From positions 1-6,963 of the forward strand of contig MGCE01000143.1 of the NCBI GenBank assembly GCA_001790315.1: a stretch of DNA of 6,963 nucleotides. Direction: 5' to 3'. Below are positions 1-6,963 of the stretch, in pieces. Each line of letters starts with the position of its first letter. Within the stretch, counting starts at the first letter, position 1. Below the pieces are notes generated by a model, which did not search any database, had not been told where the DNA came from, and worked only from the letters and a program-made list of their open reading frames with translations. Both the position numbers and the translations under genes were made by a program. The DNA comes from Candidatus Rokubacteria bacterium RIFCSPLOWO2_02_FULL_72_37 (GTDB taxonomy: Bacteria; Methylomirabilota; Methylomirabilia; Rokubacteriales; CSP1-6).

Positions 1-1
1 C

Positions 2-1210
2 CGCAAGGCGTACTACTGGCACCGGTTCTTCAGCCACCAGCCCGACCTCAACTACGACACCCCCGCCGTCCGCGCGGCGATGCTCGACGTCATGCGCTTC
101 TGGCTCGACCGGGGCCTCGACGGCTTCCGCTGCGACGCCGTGCCGTACCTGGTCGAGCGGGAGGGGACGAACTGCGAGAACCTGCCCGAAACCCACGCGG
201 TGCTCAAGGAGTTCCGGCGCGTCATCGACGACGAGTACGGCGGCGATCGCGTGCTCCTGGCCGAGGCCAACCAGTGGCCGGAGGACGTGCGCCCCTACTT
301 CGGCGACGGCGACGAATTCCACATGGCGTTCCACTTTCCGCTCATGCCGCGCATCTACATGGCGGTGCGGCTCGAGGAGCGGCTGCCGATCGTCGACATC
401 TTCACCCACACGCCCGCCATCCCCGCGGGCTGCCAGTGGGGCCTCTTCCTCCGGAACCACGACGAGCTGACCCTCGAGATGGTGACGAACGAGGAGCGGG
501 CGTTCATGTACTACGCGTACGCGCAGGATCCGGACATGAAGCTCAACCTCGGCATCCGCCGCCGGCTCGCGCCGCTGCTCGACAACGACCGCCGGCGCGT
601 CGAGCTGCTGAACAGCCTGCTGCTCACGCTGCCCGGCAGCCCGATCATCTACTACGGCGACGAGATCGGGATGGGCGACAACGTCTACCTCGGCGACCGG
701 GACGGCGTGCGGACGCCGATGCAGTGGTCGCGCGACCGCAATGCGGGCTTCTCGTCGGCCGACGAGGGCAAGCTCTTCCTGCCCGTGATCACGGATCCCG
801 TCTACGGCTATCAGGCCGTCAACGTCGCGGCGCAGGCGCGCACGCCGTCCTCGCTCCTCAACACGATGAAGCGCCTCATCGCGGCGCGCCGGACATCGCT
901 CGCCTTCGGCCGCGGCACGATCGAGTTCCTGCGCCCGCGCAATCCGCGCGTGCTGGCCTACGTCCGGCGCTACGGGCGCGAGACCCTGCTCGTCGTGGCC
1001 AACCTCGCCGGCTCGCCGCAGCCCGTCGAGCTCGATCTCAGAGGTCTCGCGGGCGCGACCCCGGTGGAGATGCTCGGCCGGACGCGCTTCCCGGAGATCG
1101 GCACGACGCCGTATTTCCTTTCGCTCGGGCCGCACGGCTTCTACTGGTTCCGCCTCGAGCGGCCCGATGTCGGGGACGAGCCCTATGGCATCGAAGACAC
1201 CGCAATCTAG
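2..1210 (+). CDS. treS: Trehalose synthase (maltose alpha-D-glucosyltransferase), 5'-truncated
   Basis: GH13 enzyme that interconverts trehalose and maltose in the cytoplasm by intramolecular transglycosylation. The reading frame is open from base 2, so the gene begins upstream; comparison with actinobacterial TreS suggests about 185 N-terminal codons are missing. Counting codons from base 2, the nucleophile Asp is codon 45 (GFRCDAVPYL), the acid/base Glu is codon 88 (LLAEANQWPEDV) and the transition-state Asp is codon 154 (RNHDELTLEM). Strong TreS hallmarks are REGTNCENLPETH just after the nucleophile, HMAFHFPLMPRI, LGIRRRLAPLLDND, YYGDEIGMGDN, LGDRDGVRTPMQW and DPVYGYQAVNV. The C-terminal beta domain ends normally at GFYWFRLE plus a short tail, so this is a stand-alone TreS and not a TreS-maltokinase fusion. 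The 3' end overlaps mak in another frame. TreS and Mak form a complex in some bacteria, so co-translation makes sense. The identity is secure; only the start is unseen. Confidence 0.97.
   Translation, partial: RKAYYWHRFFSHQPDLNYDTPAVRAAMLDVMRFWLDRGLDGFRCDAVPYLVEREGTNCENLPETHAVLKEFRRVIDDEYGGDRVLLAEANQWPEDVRPYFGDGDEFHMAFHFPLMPRIYMAVRLEERLPIVDIFTHTPAIPAGCQWGLFLRNHDELTLEMVTNEERAFMYYAYAQDPDMKLNLGIRRRLAPLLDNDRRRVELLNSLLLTLPGSPIIYYGDEIGMGDNVYLGDRDGVRTPMQWSRDRNAGFSSADEGKLFLPVITDPVYGYQAVNVAAQARTPSSLLNTMKRLIAARRTSLAFGRGTIEFLRPRNPRVLAYVRRYGRETLLVVANLAGSPQPVELDLRGLAGATPVEMLGRTRFPEIGTTPYFLSLGPHGFYWFRLERPDVGDEPYGIEDTAI
1172..1180 (+). promoter_or_regulatory. Ribosome binding site of mak, decides its start
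   Basis: GGGGACGAG lies inside the last codons of treS. The GGGGA part is 8 nt from ATG 1185, an ideal spacing. It falls downstream of the alternative ATG at 1167, which has only a GAG seven bases before it. This favours the shorter maltokinase start, although both starts give an intact protein. Confidence 0.55.
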
Positions 1211-2762
1211 CCGGGCCCCGCGTTCCGCCGCCGTCGGCGCTGCGCTCGACCGCTTCGCGGCCGGGCAGCTCGCCGAGGCGCTGCCGCGCCAGCGCTGGTT
1301 CGGGAGCAAGAGCCGGAGGATCGTCGCGGTCGCGGTGCGCGACGCGGCGCCGCTCGGCGCCGGCGCCCCCGGGGCGTGGCTCGCGCTCGTCGACGTCGTG
1401 TTCGATCGCGGTGCGGCCGAGATGTACGTCGTCCCGGTGCTCGTGCGGGCGGACGGCGAGCCGGATGCCGAGGGGTTCGGCCGGGTGGACGTGGAGGGCG
1501 CGGTCCTCCGGGTCACGGACGCCCTCGGGGACGCCGGCGTCTGCGGCGCGTTGCTCGCCGCCCTCGCCGAGGACCGCACGCTCCGCGCGCGGCGGGGCAC
1601 GATCCGCTTCGTCCGCGAGGCCGCGTTCCCGCAGAGCGCCGCGGCCGGCGGCGTCGCGGCGCGCCGGCTCTCCGGCGAGCAGTCCAACACGTCGATCGTG
1701 TATGGCGACGTGCTGATCCTCAAGGTCTTCCGCAGACCCGAGCCGGGCCCGAACCCCGAGCACGAGGTGACCGCCTTCCTGACGACGCGGGCACGCTTCC
1801 CCAGCGTTCCGCAGCTCGCGGGCGCCGTCGAGTACGACCCCGCCGGCGGCGAGCGCGTGACCCTCGCCGTGCTGCACCGGTTCACGCCCAACCGCGGCGA
1901 CGGCTTCACGTGGGTGCTCGAGCACCTGGGGCGGCTCGCCGACTTCGTCGCCGCGCGCGTCGAGCACGAGCCGCTCGGCGGCGAGCGGCTGGTCCAGCTC
2001 GTGCGCGACTTTTCCGCCGGCGTCCTCGGCGCGACGCGCCGGCTCGGCGCGCTCACGGGCGGCCTGCACGTCGCGCTCGCGTCCGACGCCGCCGACCCGG
2101 CGTTCGCCCCCGAGCCGGTGACGGCCGCGGACGTCGCACGGTGGACGGAGCGGATCACGGGCGACCTCGGGCTGACGCTCGAGGTGCTCCGCGGGCGGCT
2201 GGCGGACCTTCCCACGCCGGTTCGGCGACGCGCCGAGGCGCTGCTCGCCGACCCGGCAGGCCTCTCCGCCCGCCTGGCCGGCCTCGAGACGCTCGCGGCC
2301 GAGGGCTGCGCGCGGATCCGCGTCCACGGCGACTACCACCTCGGCCAGACGCTCAGGACCGACGACGGTTTCGTGATCCTCGACTTCGAGGGTGAGCCGG
2401 CGCGGCCGCTCGCGGAGCGGCGCGCCAAGCACTCGCCGCTGTGCGACGTCGCCGGGATGGTCCGCTCGCTCGACTACGCCGCAGCGACGATGCTCGGCGG
2501 GGGCGAGGGACCCCGGGCCGCCGGGGACACGTGGCGGCGCCTCGCGGCGGACGCCTTCCTCGACGGCTATCTGGGCGAGACGGCGCGCGCGCCGGCGCGG
2601 CTCGTTCCCGCGACGCGACCGGCGCTCGCGCGGGCCCTGGCGCCGTTCGCGCTCGACAGGGCGCTCTACGAGGTCCGCTACGAGATCGATCACCGGCCCG
2701 CGTGGGTGGACGTGCCGTTGCGTGGGCTCGAGCGCCTGCGGGCCGGCGAGAGCGTCGCGTGA
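1185..2762 (+). CDS. mak: Maltokinase (ATP:maltose 1-phosphotransferase)
   Basis: Phosphorylates maltose to alpha-maltose 1-phosphate, the donor used by GlgE. The protein is 525 aa from ATG 1185, somewhat longer than the roughly 455 aa of mycobacterial Mak. The N-terminal cap carries LPRQRWFGSKSR (residues 33-44), typical of maltokinases (also called Pep2). The kinase core follows the aminoglycoside-phosphotransferase-like fold: SNTSIVYGD and ILKVFRR with the likely ATP-contacting Lys180, then PEHE. The catalytic loop is HGDYHLGQ with Asp383; the Gln where many relatives have Asn is usual for this family. The metal-binding segment is ILDFEGEP with Asp400, followed by a conserved KHSPLCDVAGMVRS. 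The C-terminus has ALYEVRYE and a PLRGLERL ending. ATG 1185 is preferred because GGGGA lies 8 nt upstream; ATG 1167 would add six residues but has only a weak GAG before it. The start overlaps treS by 26 nt, and the stop overlaps glgB by 4 nt. Confidence 0.95.
   Translation: MASKTPQSSRAPRSAAVGAALDRFAAGQLAEALPRQRWFGSKSRRIVAVAVRDAAPLGAGAPGAWLALVDVVFDRGAAEMYVVPVLVRADGEPDAEGFGRVDVEGAVLRVTDALGDAGVCGALLAALAEDRTLRARRGTIRFVREAAFPQSAAAGGVAARRLSGEQSNTSIVYGDVLILKVFRRPEPGPNPEHEVTAFLTTRARFPSVPQLAGAVEYDPAGGERVTLAVLHRFTPNRGDGFTWVLEHLGRLADFVAARVEHEPLGGERLVQLVRDFSAGVLGATRRLGALTGGLHVALASDAADPAFAPEPVTAADVARWTERITGDLGLTLEVLRGRLADLPTPVRRRAEALLADPAGLSARLAGLETLAAEGCARIRVHGDYHLGQTLRTDDGFVILDFEGEPARPLAERRAKHSPLCDVAGMVRSLDYAAATMLGGGEGPRAAGDTWRRLAADAFLDGYLGETARAPARLVPATRPALARALAPFALDRALYEVRYEIDHRPAWVDVPLRGLERLRAGESVA
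2748..2752 (+). promoter_or_regulatory. Ribosome binding site of glgB, supports the GTG start
   Basis: GAGAG, inside the 3' end of mak, stands 6 nt before GTG 2759. It supports the GTG start of glgB that shares bases with the mak TGA stop, and allows both fresh initiation and re-initiation by ribosomes that finish mak. Confidence 0.5.
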
Positions 2763-4984
2763 CACGCCCGACGCTCGACGACGGCGCGATCCGTGCGCTC
2801 GTGGCCGGCGCCCACGGCGACCCCTTCGCCGTGCTCGGACCGCACCGCGTGGAGGCCGACGGCCGACCGGCGGTCGCCATCCGGGCGTACCTGCCGGGCG
2901 CGACGTCGGTGCGCATCGTGGCGCCCGGCGTGCTCGCGGCGCCGCTCGCCATGGCCCGCCTGCACCCGGACGGCCTGTTCGAGGGGGTGGCGACCGAGCG
3001 CGCCGAGCCGTTCCCGTACCGCCTCGAGGTCGCGTACGGCGGCGGCGCGCCCACGGTGCGCGACGACCCCTACCGCTTTCCGCCGACGCTCGGCGACTTC
3101 GACCGTCACCTCCTGGCCGAGGGCACGCACTACGAGGCCCACGAGAAGCTCGGCGCCCACCGGCGCGTGCTGGACGGCGCCGAGGGCACGGTCTTCGCAG
3201 TCTGGGCGCCCAACGCGCGGCGCGTGAGCGTCGTCGGCGACTTCAACGCCTGGGACGGGCGGCGCCACCCGATGCGGCTCCATCCCGCCAACGGTGTCTG
3301 GGAGCTCTTCGTGCCCGGCGTGGGCGAGGGGAGCCGGTACAAGTACGAGATCGTCGGGCCCGGCGGCGAGCTCCTCGCCCTCAAGGCCGATCCGTACGCC
3401 TTCGCGTCCGAGCTCGAGACGCCGAGCACCGCGTCCGTCGTCGCCTCGCTCGACGGCTACGCGTGGGACGACGGCCGCTGGATGGCCGAGCGCGGGCGGC
3501 GGCAGGCCCTCGAGAGCCCGATCGCGATCTACGAGGTCCACCTGGGCTCGTGGGCGCGCGTGCCGGAGGAGGGCGACCGCTTCCTGTCGTACCGGGAGCT
3601 CGCGGAGCGGCTCGCGGCCCACGTGCGCGAGCTGGGCTACACGCACGTCGAGCTCCTGCCGGTGAGCGAGCACCCGTTCTACGGGTCGTGGGGCTATCAG
3701 CCCATCGGCTACTTCGCGCCGACGCGGCGCCACGGAAGCCCCACGGACTTCATGGCCTTCGTGGACACGCTCCACCGCCACGACATCGGCGTGATCCTCG
3801 ACTGGGTCCCCGCCCACTTCCCCCGCGACCCGCACGGGCTCGTGTGGTTCGACGGCACGCATCTCTACGAGCACGCCGACCCGCGTCTCGGCGAGCACCC
3901 GGACTGGGGCACGCTCGTCTTCAACTACGGCCGGCGGGAGGTCGCGAACTTCCTGCTGACCAACGCGCTCTTCTGGCTCGAGCGCTACCACATCGACGGC
4001 CTGCGCGTGGACGCCGTCGCGTCGATGCTCTACCTCGACTACTCGCGGCGGCCGGGCGAGTGGGTCCCGAACCGCTACGGCGGCAACGAGAACCTCGAGG
4101 CGATCGCGTTCCTCAAGCGCTTCAACGAGGTCGTCTACGCGCGGCACCCGGATGTGCTGACGGTCGCCGAGGAATCGACGGCCTGGCCGATGGTCTCGCG
4201 CCCGACGTACCTTGGCGGGCTCGGGTTCGGCCTCAAGTGGAACATGGGCTGGATGCACGATCTGCTCGACTACATGAGCCGCGATCCCGTGCACCGCGCG
4301 CACCACCACAACCAGCTCACGTTCGGCCTCCTGTACGCGTTCCACGAGAACTTCGTGCTGCCGCTCTCGCACGACGAGGTCGTGCACGGCAAGGCCGCCC
4401 TCCAGCAGAAGATGCCGGGCGACGACTGGCAGAAGTTCGCGAACCTCCGCGTCTTCTACGCGTTCATGTACGGCCATCCGGGCAAGAAGCTCCTGTTCAT
4501 GGGCGGCGAGTTCGGGCAGACGCGGGAGTGGCATCACGACCGGAGCCTCGACTGGCACCTGCTCGACGCGGGCCCCTACCATCGCGGGCTCCAGCGCCTC
4601 GTCCGCGATCTCAACCATCTCTACCGGAGCGAGCGGGCGCTGCACGAGGTGGACTTCGAGCCGGCCGGCTTCGAGTGGGTGGACTGCAACGACTGGCAGT
4701 CGAGCGCGCTCGCGTTCCTGCGCCGCGCGCGCGACCCCCACGACGTCGCGCTGATCGTCTGCAACTTCACGCCCGTTACGCGGCACGGTTACCGCGTGGG
4801 CGTGCCCGCGCCCGGCTTCTGGCGCGAGCGCCTCGACACCGACGCCGCGGCGTACGGCGGCAGCGGCGCGGGCAACGCGGGCGGCGTCCGGGCCGAGCCC
4901 GTGCCCTGGCACGGCCAGCCATACTCCGTCGCGCTGACGCTGCCGCCGCTCGGGGCGCTCTTCTTCACGCCGGGCGCGCCGTGA
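2759..4984 (+). CDS. glgB: 1,4-alpha-glucan branching enzyme (GH13_9)
   Basis: Cuts alpha-1,4 chains and re-attaches them through alpha-1,6 bonds, making branched glycogen. The protein is 741 aa, close to the usual 730. Domains in order: an N1 beta domain (about residues 10-115, with GAHGDPFAVLGPH), a CBM48 N2 domain (about 140-225, with VFAVWAPNARRVSVVGDFN), the TIM barrel from about 253 (IAIYEVHLGSW) and a C-terminal beta domain from about 635. Catalytic residues are Asp418 (GLRVDAVASM), Glu471 (VAEEST) and Asp539 (LSHDEVVHGK). Their spacing of 53 and 121 residues matches E. coli GlgB D405/E458/D526 as I recall them. The start is GTG 2759, inside the mak stop (GTGA), with GAGAG six bases upstream; the frame stays open further upstream, but the conserved N-terminus begins here. 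No glgA or glgC is in view, so the linear glucan substrate is probably made by GlgE, which is inference. Confidence 0.97.
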   Translation: MTRPTLDDGAIRALVAGAHGDPFAVLGPHRVEADGRPAVAIRAYLPGATSVRIVAPGVLAAPLAMARLHPDGLFEGVATERAEPFPYRLEVAYGGGAPTVRDDPYRFPPTLGDFDRHLLAEGTHYEAHEKLGAHRRVLDGAEGTVFAVWAPNARRVSVVGDFNAWDGRRHPMRLHPANGVWELFVPGVGEGSRYKYEIVGPGGELLALKADPYAFASELETPSTASVVASLDGYAWDDGRWMAERGRRQALESPIAIYEVHLGSWARVPEEGDRFLSYRELAERLAAHVRELGYTHVELLPVSEHPFYGSWGYQPIGYFAPTRRHGSPTDFMAFVDTLHRHDIGVILDWVPAHFPRDPHGLVWFDGTHLYEHADPRLGEHPDWGTLVFNYGRREVANFLLTNALFWLERYHIDGLRVDAVASMLYLDYSRRPGEWVPNRYGGNENLEAIAFLKRFNEVVYARHPDVLTVAEESTAWPMVSRPTYLGGLGFGLKWNMGWMHDLLDYMSRDPVHRAHHHNQLTFGLLYAFHENFVLPLSHDEVVHGKAALQQKMPGDDWQKFANLRVFYAFMYGHPGKKLLFMGGEFGQTREWHHDRSLDWHLLDAGPYHRGLQRLVRDLNHLYRSERALHEVDFEPAGFEWVDCNDWQSSALAFLRRARDPHDVALIVCNFTPVTRHGYRVGVPAPGFWRERLDTDAAAYGGSGAGNAGGVRAEPVPWHGQPYSVALTLPPLGALFFTPGAP

Positions 4985-6846
4985 CCGCCGACGCCTGGGG
5001 GATCGACGACGGCTACGAGGACACCCTGGGCGACCGGCGCGCGACCTCGCCGGAGACGCGGCGCGCGATCCTCGCCGCGATGGGTCCTGAGGCCACGGCC
5101 GGCGCGTCACCCGACGCCGGCGCGGTGCGCGTGGTCCGGGCGGGCGAACCGGCCGCGCTCGGGGGTGGAGCGGACCTGGTCCTGGAGGGGGGCGCGTGCC
5201 GCCGGGTGCGCGACACGCTGCCGGTCGACGTGCCGTCCGGGTACCACGATCTGTATCCCGACGGGGGTCGGCGGCGGGTGCGGCTCATCGTCGTCCCGGC
5301 GTCCTGCTTTCTGCCCGAAGGTCTTCGCGAGTGGGGCTTCGCGGTCCAGCTCTACGCGCTCCGCTCGGCGCTGAGCTGGGGCATCGGCGACGCCGGCGAC
5401 CTCCGTGACCTGGCATCCTGGTCGGCGCAGGCACTCGGCGGCCGCTTCCTCCTCGTCAACCCCCTGGGCGCGACGACGCCCGTGCCGCCGCTCGAGCCGA
5501 GCCCGTACTTTCCCTCGAGCCGTCGGTGGCGCGATCCGCTCTATCTCCGGATCGAGGACGTCCCGGGTGCCGCGGAGGCCCGGATCGATCTCGAGCCGCT
5601 GGCCGCGGCGGGACGAGCGCTGAACCGTGCGCGGCTCATCGACCGCGACGCCGTCCTGCGCCTGAAGCTCGAGGCGCTCGCACGCCTCTTCCGTCGGTTC
5701 GGTGGCGATGCGGCGCTCGACCGCTTCTGCGAGACCGGCGGACGGGTGCTCACGGAGTTCGCGACCTTCTGCGCGCTCGCCGAGCGCCACGGCCCCGCCT
5801 GGCGGGCCTGGCCGGCGGAGTATCGCCGACCCGACGCTCCTGGGGTGCGGCGCTTCGCGGCGGCCGAGGACCGGGTGCGATTCCACCGATGGGTCCAGTG
5901 GCTGCTCGACGAGCAGCTCCTGCGCGCGGGGCGCGAGACGCGCATCGTCCAGGACCTCCCGATCGGGATCGCCCCTGACGGCGCCGACGCCTGGGCCTGG
6001 CAGGACCTGCTGGCCCGCGACGTCACCGTCGGGGCGCCGCCGGATCGCTATTGCCAGGGCGGGCAGGACTGGGGTCTGCCGCCGTTCGTCCCCCACCGAC
6101 TCCGCGCGGCCGGTTACGAGCCGTTCGTGCAGACGCTCCGCGCCACGCTCCGGCACGCGGGCGGCCTGCGCATCGATCACGTCATGGGGCTCTTCCGGCT
6201 CTTCTGGATCCCGGGCGGCATGGGTCCCGGGCAGGGCGCGTACGTCCGCTACCGAGCCGACGAGCTCCTCGGCATCGTCGCCCTCGAGAGCCAGCGCGCC
6301 CGCGCCGTCGTCGTGGGCGAGGACCTCGGCACCGTCGAGGCGGGGGTCCGTGAGCGACTCGCCGCCGAGCGCATCCTGTCGTGCCGGGTGCTGTGGTTCG
6401 AGGAGGGTGCGCCCGCGGGGTTCCCGGCGCTGGCGCTCGCCTCGGTCACCACGCACGACCTGCCCACGATCGCCGGGCTGTGGACGGGAAGCGACGTGCG
6501 CGAGCAGCGGGCCCTCGGGCTCGCGCCGGACGAGGAAGCGCTCGGCGCGATCCGCGGCCGCCTCCGGACGCTGACGGGCGTGCCCGAGGGGGCCTCCGTC
6601 CGCGAGGTCGTCCTCCGCACGCACCGATTGCTCGCGGGCGCCCCCTCGGTGATGATCGCGGCCACGCTGGAGGACGTGCTCGGACTCGCGGAGCGCCCGA
6701 ACATGCCCGGCACCACGCGCGCGGTGCGCCCGAACTGGTCGGTGGCGCTGCCGCTGACGCTGGAGGCGCTACGGGACGATCCGCGCCCGCGCGCCGTCGC
6801 GGAGGCGCTCGGAGGACGCCCCATCGTGCAGGAGATCGACGGATGA
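4981..6846 (+). CDS. malQ: 4-alpha-glucanotransferase (amylomaltase, GH77)
   Basis: Transfers maltodextrin segments between alpha-1,4 chains, releasing glucose and lengthening short oligosaccharides. The protein is 621 aa, between Thermus amylomaltase (about 500) and E. coli MalQ (about 694). The first 115 or so residues are an N-terminal extension. Its opening (WGIDDGYEDTLGDRRATSPETR, split here as WGIDDGYEDTLG then SPETRRAILAAMG) resembles the MalQ N-terminal helical motif. The GH77 barrel starts near residue 118 with WGFAVQLYALRS and WGIGDAGDL, then PSPYFPSSRRW. Catalytic residues are Asp399 (RIDHVMGLFRLFWIP), Glu447 (VVGEDLGTV) and Asp493 (TTHDLPT). The C-terminus has NMPGTTRAVRPNW. The start is GTG 4981, overlapping the glgB stop as GTGA, with only a weak GGG six bases upstream. 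The next Met (in AAMG) would remove the conserved N-terminal motif, so GTG is the better choice. Expression probably depends on ribosomes finishing glgB. Confidence 0.95.
   Translation: MTADAWGIDDGYEDTLGDRRATSPETRRAILAAMGPEATAGASPDAGAVRVVRAGEPAALGGGADLVLEGGACRRVRDTLPVDVPSGYHDLYPDGGRRRVRLIVVPASCFLPEGLREWGFAVQLYALRSALSWGIGDAGDLRDLASWSAQALGGRFLLVNPLGATTPVPPLEPSPYFPSSRRWRDPLYLRIEDVPGAAEARIDLEPLAAAGRALNRARLIDRDAVLRLKLEALARLFRRFGGDAALDRFCETGGRVLTEFATFCALAERHGPAWRAWPAEYRRPDAPGVRRFAAAEDRVRFHRWVQWLLDEQLLRAGRETRIVQDLPIGIAPDGADAWAWQDLLARDVTVGAPPDRYCQGGQDWGLPPFVPHRLRAAGYEPFVQTLRATLRHAGGLRIDHVMGLFRLFWIPGGMGPGQGAYVRYRADELLGIVALESQRARAVVVGEDLGTVEAGVRERLAAERILSCRVLWFEEGAPAGFPALALASVTTHDLPTIAGLWTGSDVREQRALGLAPDEEALGAIRGRLRTLTGVPEGASVREVVLRTHRLLAGAPSVMIAATLEDVLGLAERPNMPGTTRAVRPNWSVALPLTLEALRDDPRPRAVAEALGGRPIVQEIDG
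6830..6834 (+). promoter_or_regulatory. Ribosome binding site of glgX
   Basis: AGGAG, inside the 3' end of malQ, stands 8 nt before ATG 6843. It is the closest match to the Shine-Dalgarno consensus of any junction here, so the debrancher may be initiated more independently than malQ, which has almost no such site. Confidence 0.6.
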
Positions 6847-6963
6847 GGACGCGGCCGGGCCGGCCCTATCCCCTGGGCGCGACGTGGGACGGCGCGGGGG
6901 TCAACTTCTCGCTCTTCTCGGAGCACGCGACGGGCGTCGAGCTCTGCCTCTTCGAGGGCGGAA
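6843..6963 (+). CDS. glgX: Glycogen debranching enzyme (GlgX/TreX type), 3'-truncated
   Basis: Only the first 40 codons are present before the window ends. The N-terminus reads RPGRPYPLGATWDGAGVNFS followed by LFSEHATGVELCLFEGG, the characteristic opening of the CBM48 domain of GlgX/TreX isoamylase-type debranchers, which hydrolyse alpha-1,6 branches. The ATG overlaps the malQ stop (ATGA), and AGGAG lies eight bases upstream, the best ribosome binding site in the window. Next to MalQ the role would be to release linear maltooligosaccharides from glycogen for disproportionation. If treY and treZ follow, it could instead feed trehalose synthesis as TreX. The catalytic barrel is not in view, so GlgX and TreX cannot be told apart, and activity is inferred from the N-terminus alone. 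Confidence 0.88.
   Translation, partial: MRTRPGRPYPLGATWDGAGVNFSLFSEHATGVELCLFEGG

Noticed and set aside
1167..1184. ATG 1167 as the start of maltokinase
   Set aside because: Possible, and it would add six residues, but the ribosome binding site (GGGGA at 1172-1176) lies downstream of it and is well placed for ATG 1185. Kept as the alternative, not the main call.
274..1716. A 480-codon plus-strand frame overlapping treS and mak
   Set aside because: Almost entirely Arg, Ala and Pro, out of frame with both real genes, with no domain signal.
1038..2765. A 575-codon open frame on the minus strand opposite mak
   Set aside because: Antisense of a confidently identified maltokinase with Arg/Glu-rich low-complexity content; explained by GC bias.
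2690..5110. An 806-codon open frame on the minus strand opposite glgB
   Set aside because: It is the antisense of a well-conserved glgB, has no recognisable motif and is rich in Val, Arg, Glu and Ala as expected from reverse reading of GC-rich codons.
5107..6624. A 505-codon open frame on the minus strand opposite malQ
   Set aside because: Antisense shadow of malQ with no recognisable motif; same composition artefact as the other minus-strand frames.
2392..6846. A 1484-codon open frame on the plus strand spanning part of mak, all of glgB and malQ
   Set aside because: Only the part from GTG 4981 is real malQ. The upstream part is an Arg/Pro/Ala-rich out-of-frame reading of mak and glgB with no recognisable domain, kept open because the GC-rich DNA has few stop codons. 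It is not a giant fusion protein.

Overview
The window is one unbroken run of plus-strand coding sequence for storage-glucan and trehalose metabolism: the 3' part of treS (trehalose synthase), then mak (maltokinase), glgB (branching enzyme), malQ (4-alpha-glucanotransferase) and the first 40 codons of a glgX/treX-type debranching enzyme. There is no intergenic DNA. Every gene start overlaps the stop of the gene before it, by 26 nt at treS/mak (44 nt with the alternative mak start) and by 4 nt at the other three junctions. I see no RNA genes, mobile elements, CRISPR, promoters or terminators. The operon's promoter and terminator must lie outside the window.

Organism: the DNA is very GC-rich by eye, codons end almost always in G or C, and long false ORFs appear in other frames on both strands. 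This fits a high-GC soil or environmental bacterium (for example Rokubacteria, Myxococcota and related delta-proteobacterial lineages, Gemmatimonadota or Actinobacteria). The sequence alone does not let me choose. Separate TreS and Mak, followed by GlgB, MalQ and GlgX, is a known kind of arrangement for GlgE-pathway or alpha-glucan clusters.

Layout: 2-1210 treS (5' truncated, roughly 185 codons missing); 1185-2762 mak; 2759-4984 glgB; 4981-6846 malQ; 6843-6963 glgX (3' truncated).

How the genes work together: TreS interconverts trehalose and maltose, and Mak phosphorylates maltose to maltose 1-phosphate with ATP. In the GlgE pathway, GlgE (not in this window) polymerises maltose 1-phosphate into linear alpha-1,4-glucan, and GlgB adds alpha-1,6 branches. 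MalQ and the debrancher remodel or recycle chains: GlgX/TreX removes branches and MalQ rearranges the released maltooligosaccharides. The operon therefore appears to join a trehalose-to-glycogen route with a turnover route under tight translational coupling. All complete enzymes keep their expected catalytic residues. I found nothing that amounts to a new system; the points of interest are the junction architecture, the treS/mak overlap, what probably flanks the window, and minor length differences in MalQ.
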